A stretch of 64,000 nt of DNA from Enterobacteriaceae bacterium UBA5654 (GTDB taxonomy: Bacteria; Pseudomonadota; Gammaproteobacteria; Enterobacterales; Enterobacteriaceae): the NCBI GenBank assembly GCA_002421005.1, contig DIJC01000026.1, forward strand, positions 149,174-213,173, given 5' to 3'. A program made the position numbers and the translations under genes. Positions 1-9,700 of the stretch are shown piece after piece (positions within the stretch are counted from its first letter, which is position 1; each line of letters begins with the position of its first letter). Below the pieces are notes generated by a model. It was not told where the DNA came from. It saw only the letters and a list, made by a program, of their open reading frames with translations, and did not search any database.

Positions 1-16
1 GCCATATTCAAGTTGA

Positions 17-47
17 GAGCCTGTACGCCAGTACGGGCTCTTTTCTT
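17..47 (+). terminator. Rho-independent terminator
   Basis: The arms GAGCC-t-GTAC and GTAC-g-GGCTC pair around a GCCA loop and are followed by TTTTCTT, so this terminates a gene entering from the left edge. The first four bases of the window are GCCA, the usual last bases of an enterobacterial tRNA. In E. coli the next gene after the phoH/pga region is the tRNA-Ser gene serX, so this may be the serX terminator; that identity is inference. Confidence 0.6.
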
Positions 48-62
48 ATATATATCCCCGAC

Positions 63-95
63 CCAAAAACAACAAAGCCCGGTTTCCCGGGCTTT
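63..95 (-). terminator. phoH terminator
   Basis: A nine-base-pair stem (AAAGCCCGG with CCGGGCTTT) lies just past the phoH stop. Read on the minus strand it runs into a T-rich tract, so it ends phoH transcription. Confidence 0.75.
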
Positions 96-111
96 GCATT
101 CAGTATAAGTG

Positions 112-900
112 TCAGTAATAGGCTTGCAGGGTACGCTGGCATAGCATTGAGCGCACGCAGTCGTCCGTTGTGAAGCGCACGATCCCTACCATCTCATCTT
201 CTTCAAATCGTGCCAGCGCGTCGCTTAGCCCGGAATTGACGTGTGAAGGCAGGTCACACTGGGTGATATCACCGTTGACGATGACCGTCACGTTCTCCCC
301 GAGGCGCGTTAAAAACATCTTCATTTGCGCAGCGGTCACATTCTGAGCCTCGTCGAGAATGACAACCGCATTTTCAAAGGTACGTCCGCGCATATAGGCG
401 AACGGCGCGATTTCTACCTTGCCGATTTCCGGGCGCAGGCAGTATTGCATAAAGGACGCGCCCAGCCGTTTGACCAGTACGTCATAAACGGGGCGGAAAT
501 ACGGCGCGAACTTCTCCGAAATATCACCCGGTAAAAAGCCGAGATCTTCATCGGCCTGAAGCACCGGACGAGTGACGATAATTCTTTCCACATCCTTATG
601 AATCAGTGCTTCAGCGGCTTTCGCCGCGCTAATCCAGGTTTTGCCACATCCCGCTTCACCCGTAGCGAAAATCAGTTGCTTCGTCTCAATAGCATTCAGG
701 TACTGCGCCTGAGCTTCATTGCGTGCCACAATCGGTGAATTATCCCGGCAATCCCGCGCCATACCAATTGATTCAACGCCACTCATCTGCACAAGCGATG
801 TGACCGACTCTTCTTCACGTTGTTTATGACTCCGCGAATCCCGTCTCAGCACACGTTTTGCTTCACGACGAGCTTTGATCACTGCTTTTTGTCTTCCCAT
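112..900 (-). CDS. phoH: PhoH family ATPase
   Basis: Predicted cytosolic P-loop ATPase of the PhoH family, related to the helicase-like domain of superfamily I proteins and induced by phosphate starvation in E. coli; its exact substrate is not established. The 262-aa product carries a Walker A motif GEAGCGKT at residues 81-88 and a Walker B/DEAQ-like segment VVILDEAQN near residue 185. A basic N terminus (MGRQKAVIKARREAKRV) precedes the ATPase core. I chose the ATG at 900; a GTG three codons upstream (909) is also possible. The E. coli K-12 annotation is about 90 residues longer, and an 83-codon ORF ending 22 bp upstream here (923-1174) may be the matching extension in another frame. It is a single gene that follows efeB, as in E. 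coli. Confidence 0.93.
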   Translation of the reverse strand: MGRQKAVIKARREAKRVLRRDSRSHKQREEESVTSLVQMSGVESIGMARDCRDNSPIVARNEAQAQYLNAIETKQLIFATGEAGCGKTWISAAKAAEALIHKDVERIIVTRPVLQADEDLGFLPGDISEKFAPYFRPVYDVLVKRLGASFMQYCLRPEIGKVEIAPFAYMRGRTFENAVVILDEAQNVTAAQMKMFLTRLGENVTVIVNGDITQCDLPSHVNSGLSDALARFEEDEMVGIVRFTTDDCVRSMLCQRTLQAYY

Positions 901-922
901 GGATAGCACCTTGAGTTTTTAA

Positions 923-1174
923 TTAACATCCACGCGCGGCAATCGGCGCGATTATGTACACAAACATCTGAGGTTTGGCTTCCTTGTAAGCCATGACTTG
1001 CGTTTTAACAGACATCAACGCGCGGCTGAACGCACCGCGCATTGCGTCGGAAAACTCGTTAGCTGCCCTGGAAGGGGTAAGTAAGGTGGTAAAGAAAGAG
1101 GTGACGAAGGCGCGGCCTCCGCGTAAACAGGGATGGATTATCGATGTTAAATGTCCAGTACCGGACGCTACCAT
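923..1174 (-). pseudogene. Upstream ORF, possible frameshifted phoH N-terminal extension
   Basis: An 83-codon open frame on the same strand as phoH ends 22 bp before the phoH start. It contains the stretch FSDAMRGAFSRALMSVKTQ. E. coli PhoH is, to my recollection, annotated at 354 aa; 83 codons plus the short gap plus 262 gives nearly that length, which suggests the frame was once (or in E. coli still is) continuous with phoH. It could instead be a non-coding leader whose conservation is regulatory. The rest of the 487-bp phoH-efeB gap (1175-1387) is AT-rich and shows no convincing gene. Confidence 0.35.
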
Positions 1175-1387
1175 TCACGATCTCCCGATGTTGTGACATC
1201 CTGTCGTGGACTACCGCTCATATGAAAAGTAAATCAAATATTTGCAAAAACGCAACATTATTTTTACTTTAACATAACAAAAACAGTCTTCTTTTGCGTA
1301 CGCGTAAGCCTCTTACATTTATATTACAGAATTATATCAATGCCCTGGAAAGAGGAAAAAATTATGATCTGGCGAACAAAAAGTGCG

Positions 1388-2677
1388 TCAGATTGCTTCC
1401 AGTAACCCCTGGCCGAGATAGCGTTCGCGGTGGGTTATCCCCGGCAACGCGAAGAAAAATCCGCCGCCGATGGGCTTGATATACTCTTCCAGCGCCTCGC
1501 CGTTCAGCCGCTTTTGCACGGTCAGAAAACCTTTCTCCAGATCATGCTGATAGCAGACAAACAGCAGCCCCATATCCAGCTGGCCGGAATGGGTAACGCC
1601 AAGCGAATAACTGTAACCCCGACGCATCATCAGGCTGGACTGGGTTTCCGGGGTACGCGGATTTGCCAGCCGGATGTGGCTGTCCAGCGCGATGATATCT
1701 CCGTCAGGGTCGGCAGCGTAATTCGGCTCGTCGCGTTCGTTTTGCATCCCCAGCGGCGCGCCTGAAGCTTTATCGCGGCCAAAAATAGTCTGCTGCTCTT
1801 TCAGCGGCGTGCGATCCCAGAACTCAACGTGGAACTGAATAATGCGCACCGCCTGATAGCTGCCGCCGGTGGCCCATGCAGGCTCGCCCTGCTCTGCCGT
1901 TACCCACACCACGTTATCCATTAGTGGAGCGTTCTGGCTATCCGGGTTAGCAGTGCCGTCTTTAAAACCAAGTAAATTAATTGGCGTTTCTTTGCCCCTG
2001 CTGCGCGCGGCGTGATCGGAGATGAACCCTTCTCGCTTCCAGCGGACGCTCAGCAAATCAGGCGTGTGCTTGATGATATCGCGCAGCGCGTGGATCGCCG
2101 TGTCCTGGGTATTGGCGCAGATTTGCAGCAGCACGTCGCCGTGACACAGGCTGGCATCCAGTGAATCATTAGGAAAACGCGGCATTTTTTGCAGTTTTTT
2201 GGGCATCTGCGCGGCCAGGCCAAAGCGCTCGTCAAACAGCGTATTCCCCAGCGAAAGCGTTATGGTCAGGTTATCCGGAGCAATGGTTTTGCCGAGGATC
2301 CCCGAGTCCAGCGGCGGCATCTGCGGATTCGGCGTATCGGGCGCGTCACCGCCTTCGGTGAGAAAGGCGATCCGTCGGGTGAGCAAACGCAACAGACGCT
2401 CCAGTTCGGCTTTATCCCCCGCCAGCACGTCAAATGCGACCAGCATCATTGATGCCTGCTGCGGCGTCAGGATCCCTGCCTGATGCGCGCCATAAAACGG
2501 CTGCTTTTCCATGCGCGCATTTGGGGAGAGCGTCCCCGGCGCGCTTTGCGGTTTAGCGGCATGAGCGACCGGACAGCCACCGCCCACCGCCAGCGCGCCT
2601 CCCAGCGCACCGAGGCTTTTCAGTAAACGTCGGCGAGAGGGTTCGTTCACGCCGCTGCGATCGTCATCAGACATCAT
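1388..2677 (-). CDS. efeB: EfeB, deferrochelatase / DyP-type heme peroxidase
   Basis: Periplasmic DyP-type heme peroxidase of the EfeUOB iron uptake system, active at low pH. It is proposed either to oxidise ferrous iron during uptake or to release iron from heme. The 429-aa protein begins with a twin-arginine signal (RRRLLK at about residues 15-20, then a hydrophobic stretch ending near AHA), so it is exported folded by Tat. The DyP hallmark GFKDGTANP is present mid-protein, together with the distal-side Arg/His region of the family. Length matches the E. coli protein (423 aa). The ATG at 2677 lies only two bases after the efeO stop, so it is translated from the efeUOB mRNA. Confidence 0.95.
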   Translation of the reverse strand: MMSDDDRSGVNEPSRRRLLKSLGALGGALAVGGGCPVAHAAKPQSAPGTLSPNARMEKQPFYGAHQAGILTPQQASMMLVAFDVLAGDKAELERLLRLLTRRIAFLTEGGDAPDTPNPQMPPLDSGILGKTIAPDNLTITLSLGNTLFDERFGLAAQMPKKLQKMPRFPNDSLDASLCHGDVLLQICANTQDTAIHALRDIIKHTPDLLSVRWKREGFISDHAARSRGKETPINLLGFKDGTANPDSQNAPLMDNVVWVTAEQGEPAWATGGSYQAVRIIQFHVEFWDRTPLKEQQTIFGRDKASGAPLGMQNERDEPNYAADPDGDIIALDSHIRLANPRTPETQSSLMMRRGYSYSLGVTHSGQLDMGLLFVCYQHDLEKGFLTVQKRLNGEALEEYIKPIGGGFFFALPGITHRERYLGQGLLEAI

Positions 2678-2679
2678 GC

Positions 2680-3807
2680 TTAATCCAGACCCAGGATACC
2701 GCGCAGCTGCGCCAGATCTTCCGCCAGGGTGGTAATCGGCCCTTTCAGGGCGTTACGGTCGGCATCGGTGAGCTTATCGTAGGTTTCAAAACCGTCTTTA
2801 GTGCGGTATTTCGCCAGAATGCCATCGACCTTTTTGAAGTTGGCATCCACTTTCGCCAGCAGCGCGGCGTTTTCTTTCTGCAACTGAGGACGCAGGAGAT
2901 CGACAATTTTCTGCGCGCCGTCGACGTTGGCCTGGAAATCCCACAGGTCGGTATGGCTGTAGCGATCTTCTTCACCGCTGATTTTGCTGGCAGCAACTTC
3001 TTCAATCAGCCCGGCGGCTCCGCCCACCACTTTTGACGGCGGGAACGCCAGCTCGCTGATGCGTTTTTGCAGGTCAACGACATCGGTGTACAGGCCGTCG
3101 GCGTAGCTCTCCATACCTTTGGTGCTGTTATCAGCAAACAGCGCTTTTTCGAGGCGGTGGAAACCGGTGAATTTCGGATCGGCCGCTTTCTGCTCGTAGT
3201 CATCTTCGCGGGCGTCAATCGCGCCATCGAGATCGGAGAACAGTTCAGCAATCGGTTCGATACGTTCATAATGCTGACGGGTCGGCGCGTACAGCGCTTT
3301 GGCTTTTTCGACATCGCCCGCTTTAACCGCATCGGTAAACGCTTTGGTGCCTTTCACCAGCGCGTCCGTTTCGGCGGTGACATAAGCTTTGTAGTCGGCG
3401 ATCGCCCCGCTTAAGCCGAGCAGCGCATTGCCTTTCGCGGCATCCGCCGTGGCCGCGCCAGTCACGGTCAACTTCCCTTTCGGGTTAGTGAGCAGGCCGC
3501 AGGTCATTTCGTATTCGCCGGGTTGCAGGTTAGCCGTCATTTTCTGGGTGAAGCCAGGCGCGATGTTTTCCCGCTCTTCCACTACCATCACCCCTTTGAG
3601 GATCTCCCACTCCAGCGCCTTCTGACTGTGGTTCTGGATGATAAATTGCGTTTTGCCTGCTTTCACCGTCAGGTTCATCGGCTCGCACTGCTTATCATTA
3701 ACGGTGATTTTGACCTGCGGCACCTCCGCCGCCTGCGCTGCAAAAGCCGAAACCAGTAGCGCTGCCAGACTCAGTTGCAGGGCACTGCGGTTAACGTTGA
3801 TTGTCAT
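2680..3807 (-). CDS. efeO: EfeO, periplasmic iron-binding component
   Basis: Periplasmic protein of EfeUOB that binds iron and passes it to the EfeU permease. The 375-aa product has a Sec signal peptide of about 26 residues ending AAQA, a cupredoxin-like domain (about 30-120) and a C-terminal M75 peptidase-like (imelysin) domain with the metal-site segment GFHRLEKALF. Length equals the E. coli protein. It sits 37 bp after efeU and two bases before efeB in one operon. Confidence 0.95.
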   Translation of the reverse strand: MTINVNRSALQLSLAALLVSAFAAQAAEVPQVKITVNDKQCEPMNLTVKAGKTQFIIQNHSQKALEWEILKGVMVVEERENIAPGFTQKMTANLQPGEYEMTCGLLTNPKGKLTVTGAATADAAKGNALLGLSGAIADYKAYVTAETDALVKGTKAFTDAVKAGDVEKAKALYAPTRQHYERIEPIAELFSDLDGAIDAREDDYEQKAADPKFTGFHRLEKALFADNSTKGMESYADGLYTDVVDLQKRISELAFPPSKVVGGAAGLIEEVAASKISGEEDRYSHTDLWDFQANVDGAQKIVDLLRPQLQKENAALLAKVDANFKKVDGILAKYRTKDGFETYDKLTDADRNALKGPITTLAEDLAQLRGILGLD

Positions 3808-3844
3808 AGTCCATCCTTAAATAAGTATGTTGTAACTAATATCA

Positions 3845-4669
3845 TTATTGTACGACGTCAGGTTGCAGGCGTGGCGGCAGCAGGAATAGCGCCAGCGCAG
3901 GTAGCAGATAAAGCAGGTAAACCGCGACTTCGCTGACGCTGGGCGCTTCCTGATAGCCAAAAATGCCTTCCAGCAACGTGCCAGACAGCGAATGCGTTGA
4001 GAGCACGCCGCTTAAGTCGAAAGCAACGTCCTGAAAATGGTTCCACAATCCGGCCTCATGAAATGCGCGGATCGCTCCTGCCGCCAGGCCCGCCGCTACC
4101 AGCAGGATAAACAGGCTGGTCCATTTAAAGAACGCGGCGAGATTAAGGCGAATGCCGCCCCAGTAGAGTAAAAATCCCATCACCACGGCGGTGGTCAGGC
4201 CCAGAACCGCGCCCAGCGGCGGCCACATCCCCAGATCCTGCTGGAATGCCGCCAGCAGAAAGAAAACTGATTCCAGACCTTCACGCGCCACGGCGAAAAA
4301 GACCATCGCCACCAGCGCCCAGCCCTGATTGCCCCCACGCCGGAAAGCATTGTCCACCGCCTGTTCCAGATGCTGTTTGACGTTGCGCGAGACTTTACGC
4401 ATCCAGAACACCATCCATGTCAGGATGACCACCGCGACCACCGCCACCAGCCCTTCAAACAATTCCTGCTCTTTTTGCGGAAACTCGCCGGTGGTTTCGT
4501 TGATGAAAATCCCCAGTCCCAGACAAAGGGCTGCCGCCAGCAGCACACCGATCCACATGATGCCGATCCAGCGGCCTCGCTGCGTCCGCTTCAGGTAGCT
4601 GGCAATAAGGCTGACAATCAGCGCCGCTTCCAGCCCTTCGCGCAACATAATGAGAAATGGGACAAACAT
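3845..4669 (-). CDS. efeU: EfeU, ferrous iron permease
   Basis: Inner-membrane ferrous iron permease of the OFeT/Ftr1 family. The 274-aa protein has about seven membrane helices and the two diagnostic REGLE motifs, at residues 10-14 and 129-133, whose glutamates bind iron. It is intact here, unlike E. coli K-12 where a frameshift inactivates the gene, so the whole EfeUOB system should work. It is first in the operon and has a Fur-box-like sequence about 55-75 bp upstream. Confidence 0.96.
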   Translation of the reverse strand: MFVPFLIMLREGLEAALIVSLIASYLKRTQRGRWIGIMWIGVLLAAALCLGLGIFINETTGEFPQKEQELFEGLVAVVAVVILTWMVFWMRKVSRNVKQHLEQAVDNAFRRGGNQGWALVAMVFFAVAREGLESVFFLLAAFQQDLGMWPPLGAVLGLTTAVVMGFLLYWGGIRLNLAAFFKWTSLFILLVAAGLAAGAIRAFHEAGLWNHFQDVAFDLSGVLSTHSLSGTLLEGIFGYQEAPSVSEVAVYLLYLLPALALFLLPPRLQPDVVQ

Positions 4670-4724
4670 CAGACGCCCTTATATAAATTACGGTCAACGG
4701 ATGAAAAGAAACGTAAATACTAGT

Positions 4725-4743
4725 GATAGTGATTATCATTACG
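4725..4743 (-). promoter_or_regulatory. Fur box upstream of efeU
   Basis: GATAGTGATTATCATTACG matches the 19-bp Fur consensus at 15 positions and lies just upstream of efeU. It predicts iron repression of efeUOB, as known for E. coli; E. coli also uses CpxR here, which I cannot confirm. Confidence 0.75.
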
Positions 4744-4828
4744 ACAAGAAGAAAAACAAGCGAATTTTGCGTCGACCAGGCAATTATTTAATATGCACGT
4801 TCATAGTCACCCGCGTGATGAGTGAACC

Positions 4829-4860
4829 ATAAAAAAAGCGGAGTTTCCTCCGCCTTTTTT
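4829..4860 (-). terminator. Bidirectional terminator between putP and efeU
   Basis: GCGGAG and CTCCGC pair around TTTC. T tracts follow on both strands (seven A before, six T after), so it ends putP transcription on the minus strand and can also work rightward. Confidence 0.8.
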
Positions 4861-4876
4861 ATTCGCCTGAAGGTCA

Positions 4877-6382
4877 TTATTCAGTCACAGGCGCAGGACG
4901 CGGGCTGTGATAATGTGCATCCGCTTCGGCAAAACGCTGCTGCATTGAGGCCGACGGGGCTTTACCCAGCAGGCTGAAAATCACAATGCCGAGGCTGCCA
5001 AAAATAAAGCCGGGGATGATTTCGTAGAGATCGAGCCAGGCAAAGTGTTTCCAGACAATCACCGTTGCCGCGCCGATGATCATACCGGCCAGCGCTCCGT
5101 TGCGGGTCATTCGCGACCACAGCACTGAGAACAGCACCACCGGGCCAAACGCCGCGCCGAAACCGGCCCAGGCGTAGCTTACCAGTCCCAGCACGCGGTT
5201 TTCCGGGTTTGCCGCAAGGGCAATGGAGACCAGCGCCACCACCAGCACCATCACGCGCCCTACCCACACCAGTTCTGTCTGGCTGGCACCTTTACGTAAA
5301 AAGGCTTTGTACAAATCTTCGGTGATCGCGCTGGAACAGACCAGCAGCTGACAGCTTAACGTGGACATGACCGCCGCGAGGATCGCCGAAAGCAGTACGC
5401 CCGCAATCCACGGGTTAAACAGGATTTGCGCCAGTTCAATAAATACGCGTTCGGCATTTTGATTGACCGCACCGGCCTGCGCCGGATTATTGTTGAAGTA
5501 TGCAATGCCGTAGAACCCTACTGCCACGGCACCGGCCAGGCAGAGGATCATCCAGGTCATGCTGATACGGCGGGCATGAACAATGGTGTGATGGGAATCC
5601 GCCGCCATAAAACGCGCCAGAATATGCGGCTGTCCGAAATAACCCAGCCCCCAGCCCATCAGCGAGATGATGGCGACAAAGTTAAGCCCCTTCAGCATAT
5701 CGAGATTATCAACGCTTTTCTGGCGAATGACCTCCAGCGAATCATCAAAACCGCCTACCGAAACCACCACCATAACCGGCGTGAGGATCAGGGCGAAAAT
5801 CATCAGGCTGGCCTGAACGGTGTCGGTCCAGCTCACCGCCAGAAAACCGCCGATAAACGTATACACGATGGTCGCCGCCGCACCTGCCCACAGGGCAGAT
5901 TCATAGCTCATACCAAAGGTGCTTTCAAACAGGCGCGCGCCCGCCACAATGCCTGATGCACAGTAGATGGTGAAGAACAGCAGGATCACCAGCGCGGAGA
6001 TAATCCGCAGCACGCGGCTTTTATCTTCAAAACGACCGGTGAAATAATCCGGCAGCGTCAGGGCGTTATTGTTGACTTCGGTATGAACGCGCAGGCGTCC
6101 GGCGACCAGCTTCCAGTTGATCCAGGCACCAAGCGTTAAGCCAATGGCGATCCAGCTTTCGGAAATCCCGGAAATAAATATGGCCCCTGGCAGCCCCATC
6201 AGCAGCCAGCCGCTCATATCCGATGCGCCAGCGGACAGCGCCGTCACCAGAGGACCCAGGCTGCGACCGCCGAGAATATAATCGTCAAAGTTTTTGGTGG
6301 AACGCCAGGCAAAAAAACCAATTAATATCATGCCAAATATATAAACCAGGAACGTCACCAGCATCGGGGTGCTAACAGCCAT
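4877..6382 (-). CDS. putP: PutP, sodium/proline symporter
   Basis: Inner-membrane Na+/L-proline symporter of the sodium:solute symporter family, the main uptake route for proline as carbon and nitrogen source. The 501-aa protein has the 13-helix SSS pattern and the conserved N-terminal segment GASDMSGWLLMGLPGA. Length is one residue less than E. coli PutP. It is divergent from putA across a 406-bp control region and should be repressed by PutA when proline is absent. Confidence 0.97.
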   Translation of the reverse strand: MAVSTPMLVTFLVYIFGMILIGFFAWRSTKNFDDYILGGRSLGPLVTALSAGASDMSGWLLMGLPGAIFISGISESWIAIGLTLGAWINWKLVAGRLRVHTEVNNNALTLPDYFTGRFEDKSRVLRIISALVILLFFTIYCASGIVAGARLFESTFGMSYESALWAGAAATIVYTFIGGFLAVSWTDTVQASLMIFALILTPVMVVVSVGGFDDSLEVIRQKSVDNLDMLKGLNFVAIISLMGWGLGYFGQPHILARFMAADSHHTIVHARRISMTWMILCLAGAVAVGFYGIAYFNNNPAQAGAVNQNAERVFIELAQILFNPWIAGVLLSAILAAVMSTLSCQLLVCSSAITEDLYKAFLRKGASQTELVWVGRVMVLVVALVSIALAANPENRVLGLVSYAWAGFGAAFGPVVLFSVLWSRMTRNGALAGMIIGAATVIVWKHFAWLDLYEIIPGFIFGSLGIVIFSLLGKAPSASMQQRFAEADAHYHSPRPAPVTE

Positions 6383-6788
6383 TAAACTTCTCCAGAGTGA
6401 TTGAGCGGCGTATTGATCGCCGCTTATTGCGCCACCGGAACGGGGTGGCCCCAGACTTTTCTCGTCAGGCGACCGTATCCTGCCGTAACCTTTTGTTATT
6501 CACAAATGGTTTAACACAGCATTCACATCATTTTTCACTCTGCACAAATATGATTTTCATCAAGGTTGCACTCGCTCACGTTTTTGCCGGTTGCACCTGC
6601 AAAAAATGTTAACCCGCTCACTGAACAACGCGCCGCATTCATTATCCACACCGCAACCTGTATAACTTTTAATTAACAATCACCCTCTTTTCAGCCCTGT
6701 TAGCGCCGTCACATTTAACAAGGTTGCACAAAGTTGCAACATGCCGGATATTCACAGGACATCAATTATCGAATAACAGGAGTAAGGC
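6383..6788. promoter_or_regulatory. putP/putA divergent control region with PutA operators
   Basis: This gap holds at least four GTTGCA hexamers on the plus strand (6565-6570, 6590-6595, 6723-6728, 6733-6738). GTTGCA is the core of the known PutA ribbon-helix-helix operators. Two lie mid-gap and two close to the putA start, so the layout fits autorepression of putA and repression of putP. The region has no convincing ORF. A ribosome-binding AGGAG precedes putA. Confidence 0.75.
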
Positions 6789-9700
6789 ATGGGGACGACC
6801 ACAATGGGAGTCAAACTGGATGACGCCACCCGCGAGCGAATCAAAGCGGCGGCAAACCGGATTGACCGCACGCCGCACTGGTTAATCAAGCAGGCGATCT
6901 TTAATTACCTGGAAAGGCTGGAAAGCAACGAACCCATCGCGGAGATCCCTGCCCTGCATCATGCCGCAGAAACGGAAGAAAACGTGCCGCCAGTGGAAGA
7001 TGTGCCCCAGCCATTTCTCGAATTTGCCGAAAATATTTTGCCGCAGTCGGTTAACCGCGCGGCGATCACCGCTGCCTGGCGGCGTGCCGAAACGGATGCC
7101 GTTCCGATGCTGCTGGAGCAGGCGCGCCTGCCGCAGGCCATTGATGAGCAGTCGCACCAGCTCGCATACCGGCTGGCCCAAACTCTGCGCGAACAGAAAA
7201 ACGCCAGCGGGCGGGCGGGTATGGTGCAGGGGCTGTTGCAGGAGTTTTCTCTCTCCTCGCAGGAAGGGGTCGCGCTGATGTGTCTCGCCGAAGCGCTACT
7301 GCGTATTCCTGATAAAGCCACTCGCGACGCCCTGATCCGCGACAAAATCAGCAACGGCAACTGGCAGTCGCATATAGGTCGCAGTCCGTCCCTGTTCGTC
7401 AACGCGGCCACCTGGGGTTTGCTGTTTACCGGGCGGCTGGTCTCCACGCATAACGAATCCAGTCTGTCGCATTCGCTGAACCGCATCATCGGCAAGAGCG
7501 GCGAGCCGCTGATCCGCAAAGGGGTGGATATGGCGATGCGGCTGATGGGCGAGCAGTTTGTGACCGGCGAAACCATTTCTGCGGCGCTGGCCAATGCCCG
7601 TAAGCTTGAAGAAAAGGGCTTTCGCTACTCTTACGATATGCTCGGTGAAGCGGCGTTAACCGCAGCCGACGCCCAGGCGTATATGGTTTCTTACCAGCAG
7701 GCGATCCACGCGATTGGCAAAGCTTCTAACGGGCGCGGCATTTATGAAGGCCCGGGAATTTCCATTAAGCTTTCGGCTCTGCATCCGCGCTACAGCCGGG
7801 CGCAGTATGACCGCGTGCTGGACGAACTCTATCCGCGCCTGAAGTCGTTGACGCTGCTGGCCCGCCAGTACGATATCGGCATTAATATTGATGCTGAAGA
7901 GGCCGATCGTCTGGAAATCTCCCTCGATTTGCTGGAAAAACTGTGCTTTGAACCGGAGCTCGAAGGCTGGAACGGCATTGGCTTTGTGATCCAGGCCTAC
8001 ATGAAGCGCTGTCCGTTTGTTATTGATTATCTGATCGACCTGGCGACCCGTAGCCGTCGCCGTCTGATGATCCGCCTGGTGAAAGGCGCGTACTGGGACA
8101 GCGAAATTAAACGCGCCCAGATGGAGGGGCTGGAAGGTTATCCGGTTTATACCCGTAAGGTGTACACCGACGTCTCCTACCTTGCCTGCGCGAAGAAACT
8201 GCTGGCGGTGCCGAACCTGATTTATCCGCAGTTTGCCACCCACAACGCGCATACCCTGGCGGCTATTTATCATCTTGCCGGACAAAACTACTATCCGGGG
8301 CAATATGAATTCCAGTGCCTGCACGGAATGGGCGAGCCGCTGTACGAACAGGTGGTGGGTAAAATCGCCGACGGCAAGCTCAACCGTCCGTGTCGTATTT
8401 ATGCCCCGGTGGGCACTCATGAAACGCTGCTCGCCTACCTGGTGCGCCGCCTGCTGGAAAACGGCGCGAACACCTCGTTCGTCAACCGGATTGCCGACAG
8501 CACCCTGCCGCTTGACGAGCTGGTCGCGAACCCGGTAGCCGCAGTGGAACAACTGGCGGCGCGGGAAGGTGAAGTCGGTCTGCCACACCCTAAAATCCCT
8601 CTGCCACGCGATTTGTACGGCGCAGGACGCGCTAACTCCGCCGGGCTGGACCTGGCGAGTGAACACCGGCTGGCATCGCTGTCTTCGGCCCTGCTGAACA
8701 GCGCCACCCAGAAATGGCTGGCGCTGCCGGTACTCGAAGAGGCGGTGCCGGAAGGCGAAATGACGCCGCTGATAAACCCTGCGGAGCCGGGCGATATCGT
8801 CGGCTATGTCCGGGAAGCCAGCGAAGACGAAGTGGATCGTGCGCTGGCCAGCGCAGTCAGCCAGGCCCCGGTGTGGTTTGCCACGCCTCCGCAGGAGCGC
8901 GCCGCCATTCTGCAACGTGCGGCGGTGCTGATGGAGGGCCGGATGCAAACGTTGATCGGCATTCTGGTGCGTGAGGCAGGTAAAACCTTTAGCAATGCGA
9001 TTGCCGAAGTGCGCGAGGCGGTGGATTTCCTTCACTACTATGCGGCGCAGGTGCGCGATGATTTTGATAACGAAACCCATCGCCCGCTCGGTCCGGTGGT
9101 CTGCATCAGCCCGTGGAACTTCCCGCTGGCGATTTTTACCGGTCAGATAGCGGCAGCGCTGGCCGCCGGTAATAGCGTGCTGGCAAAACCAGCGGAGCAA
9201 ACGCCGCTGATTGCCGCCCAGGGCGTAGCGATCCTGCTGGAAGCCGGCGTGCCGCCGGGTGTGGTGCAACTGTTACCAGGCCAGGGCGAAACCGTCGGCG
9301 CGCGCCTGACCGCTGACGAACGCGTGCGCGGAGTGATGTTTACCGGATCAACCGACGTGGCGGCCCTCCTCCAGCGCAGCGTCGCCACCCGACTGGATGC
9401 GCAGGGTCGCCAGACGCCGCTGATTGCCGAAACCGGCGGCCTGAATGCGATGATCGTCGATTCCTCCGCCCTGACGGAACAGGTCGTCATCGACGTGCTG
9501 GCCTCGGCCTTTGACAGCGCCGGACAGCGCTGCTCCGCGCTGCGGGTACTGTGTATTCAGGAAGACGCGGCGGAGCATACGCTGACCATGCTGCGCGGGG
9601 CGATGGCCGAATGCCGGATGGGCAACCCGGGTCGCCTGACCACCGATATTGGCCCGGTCATTGATGCCGAAGCGAAAGCCAATATCGAGCGCCATATTCA

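Noticed and set aside
993..1196. 67-codon plus-strand ORF upstream of phoH, on the opposite strand
   Set aside because: No ribosome-binding site and fully antisense to the minus-strand frame. It reads as a shadow of the possible phoH extension.
7656..9269. 537-codon antisense ORF inside putA
   Set aside because: Long but composed of the reverse of a GC-rich coding frame, histidine- and arginine-rich, no start signal. It is a shadow of putA.
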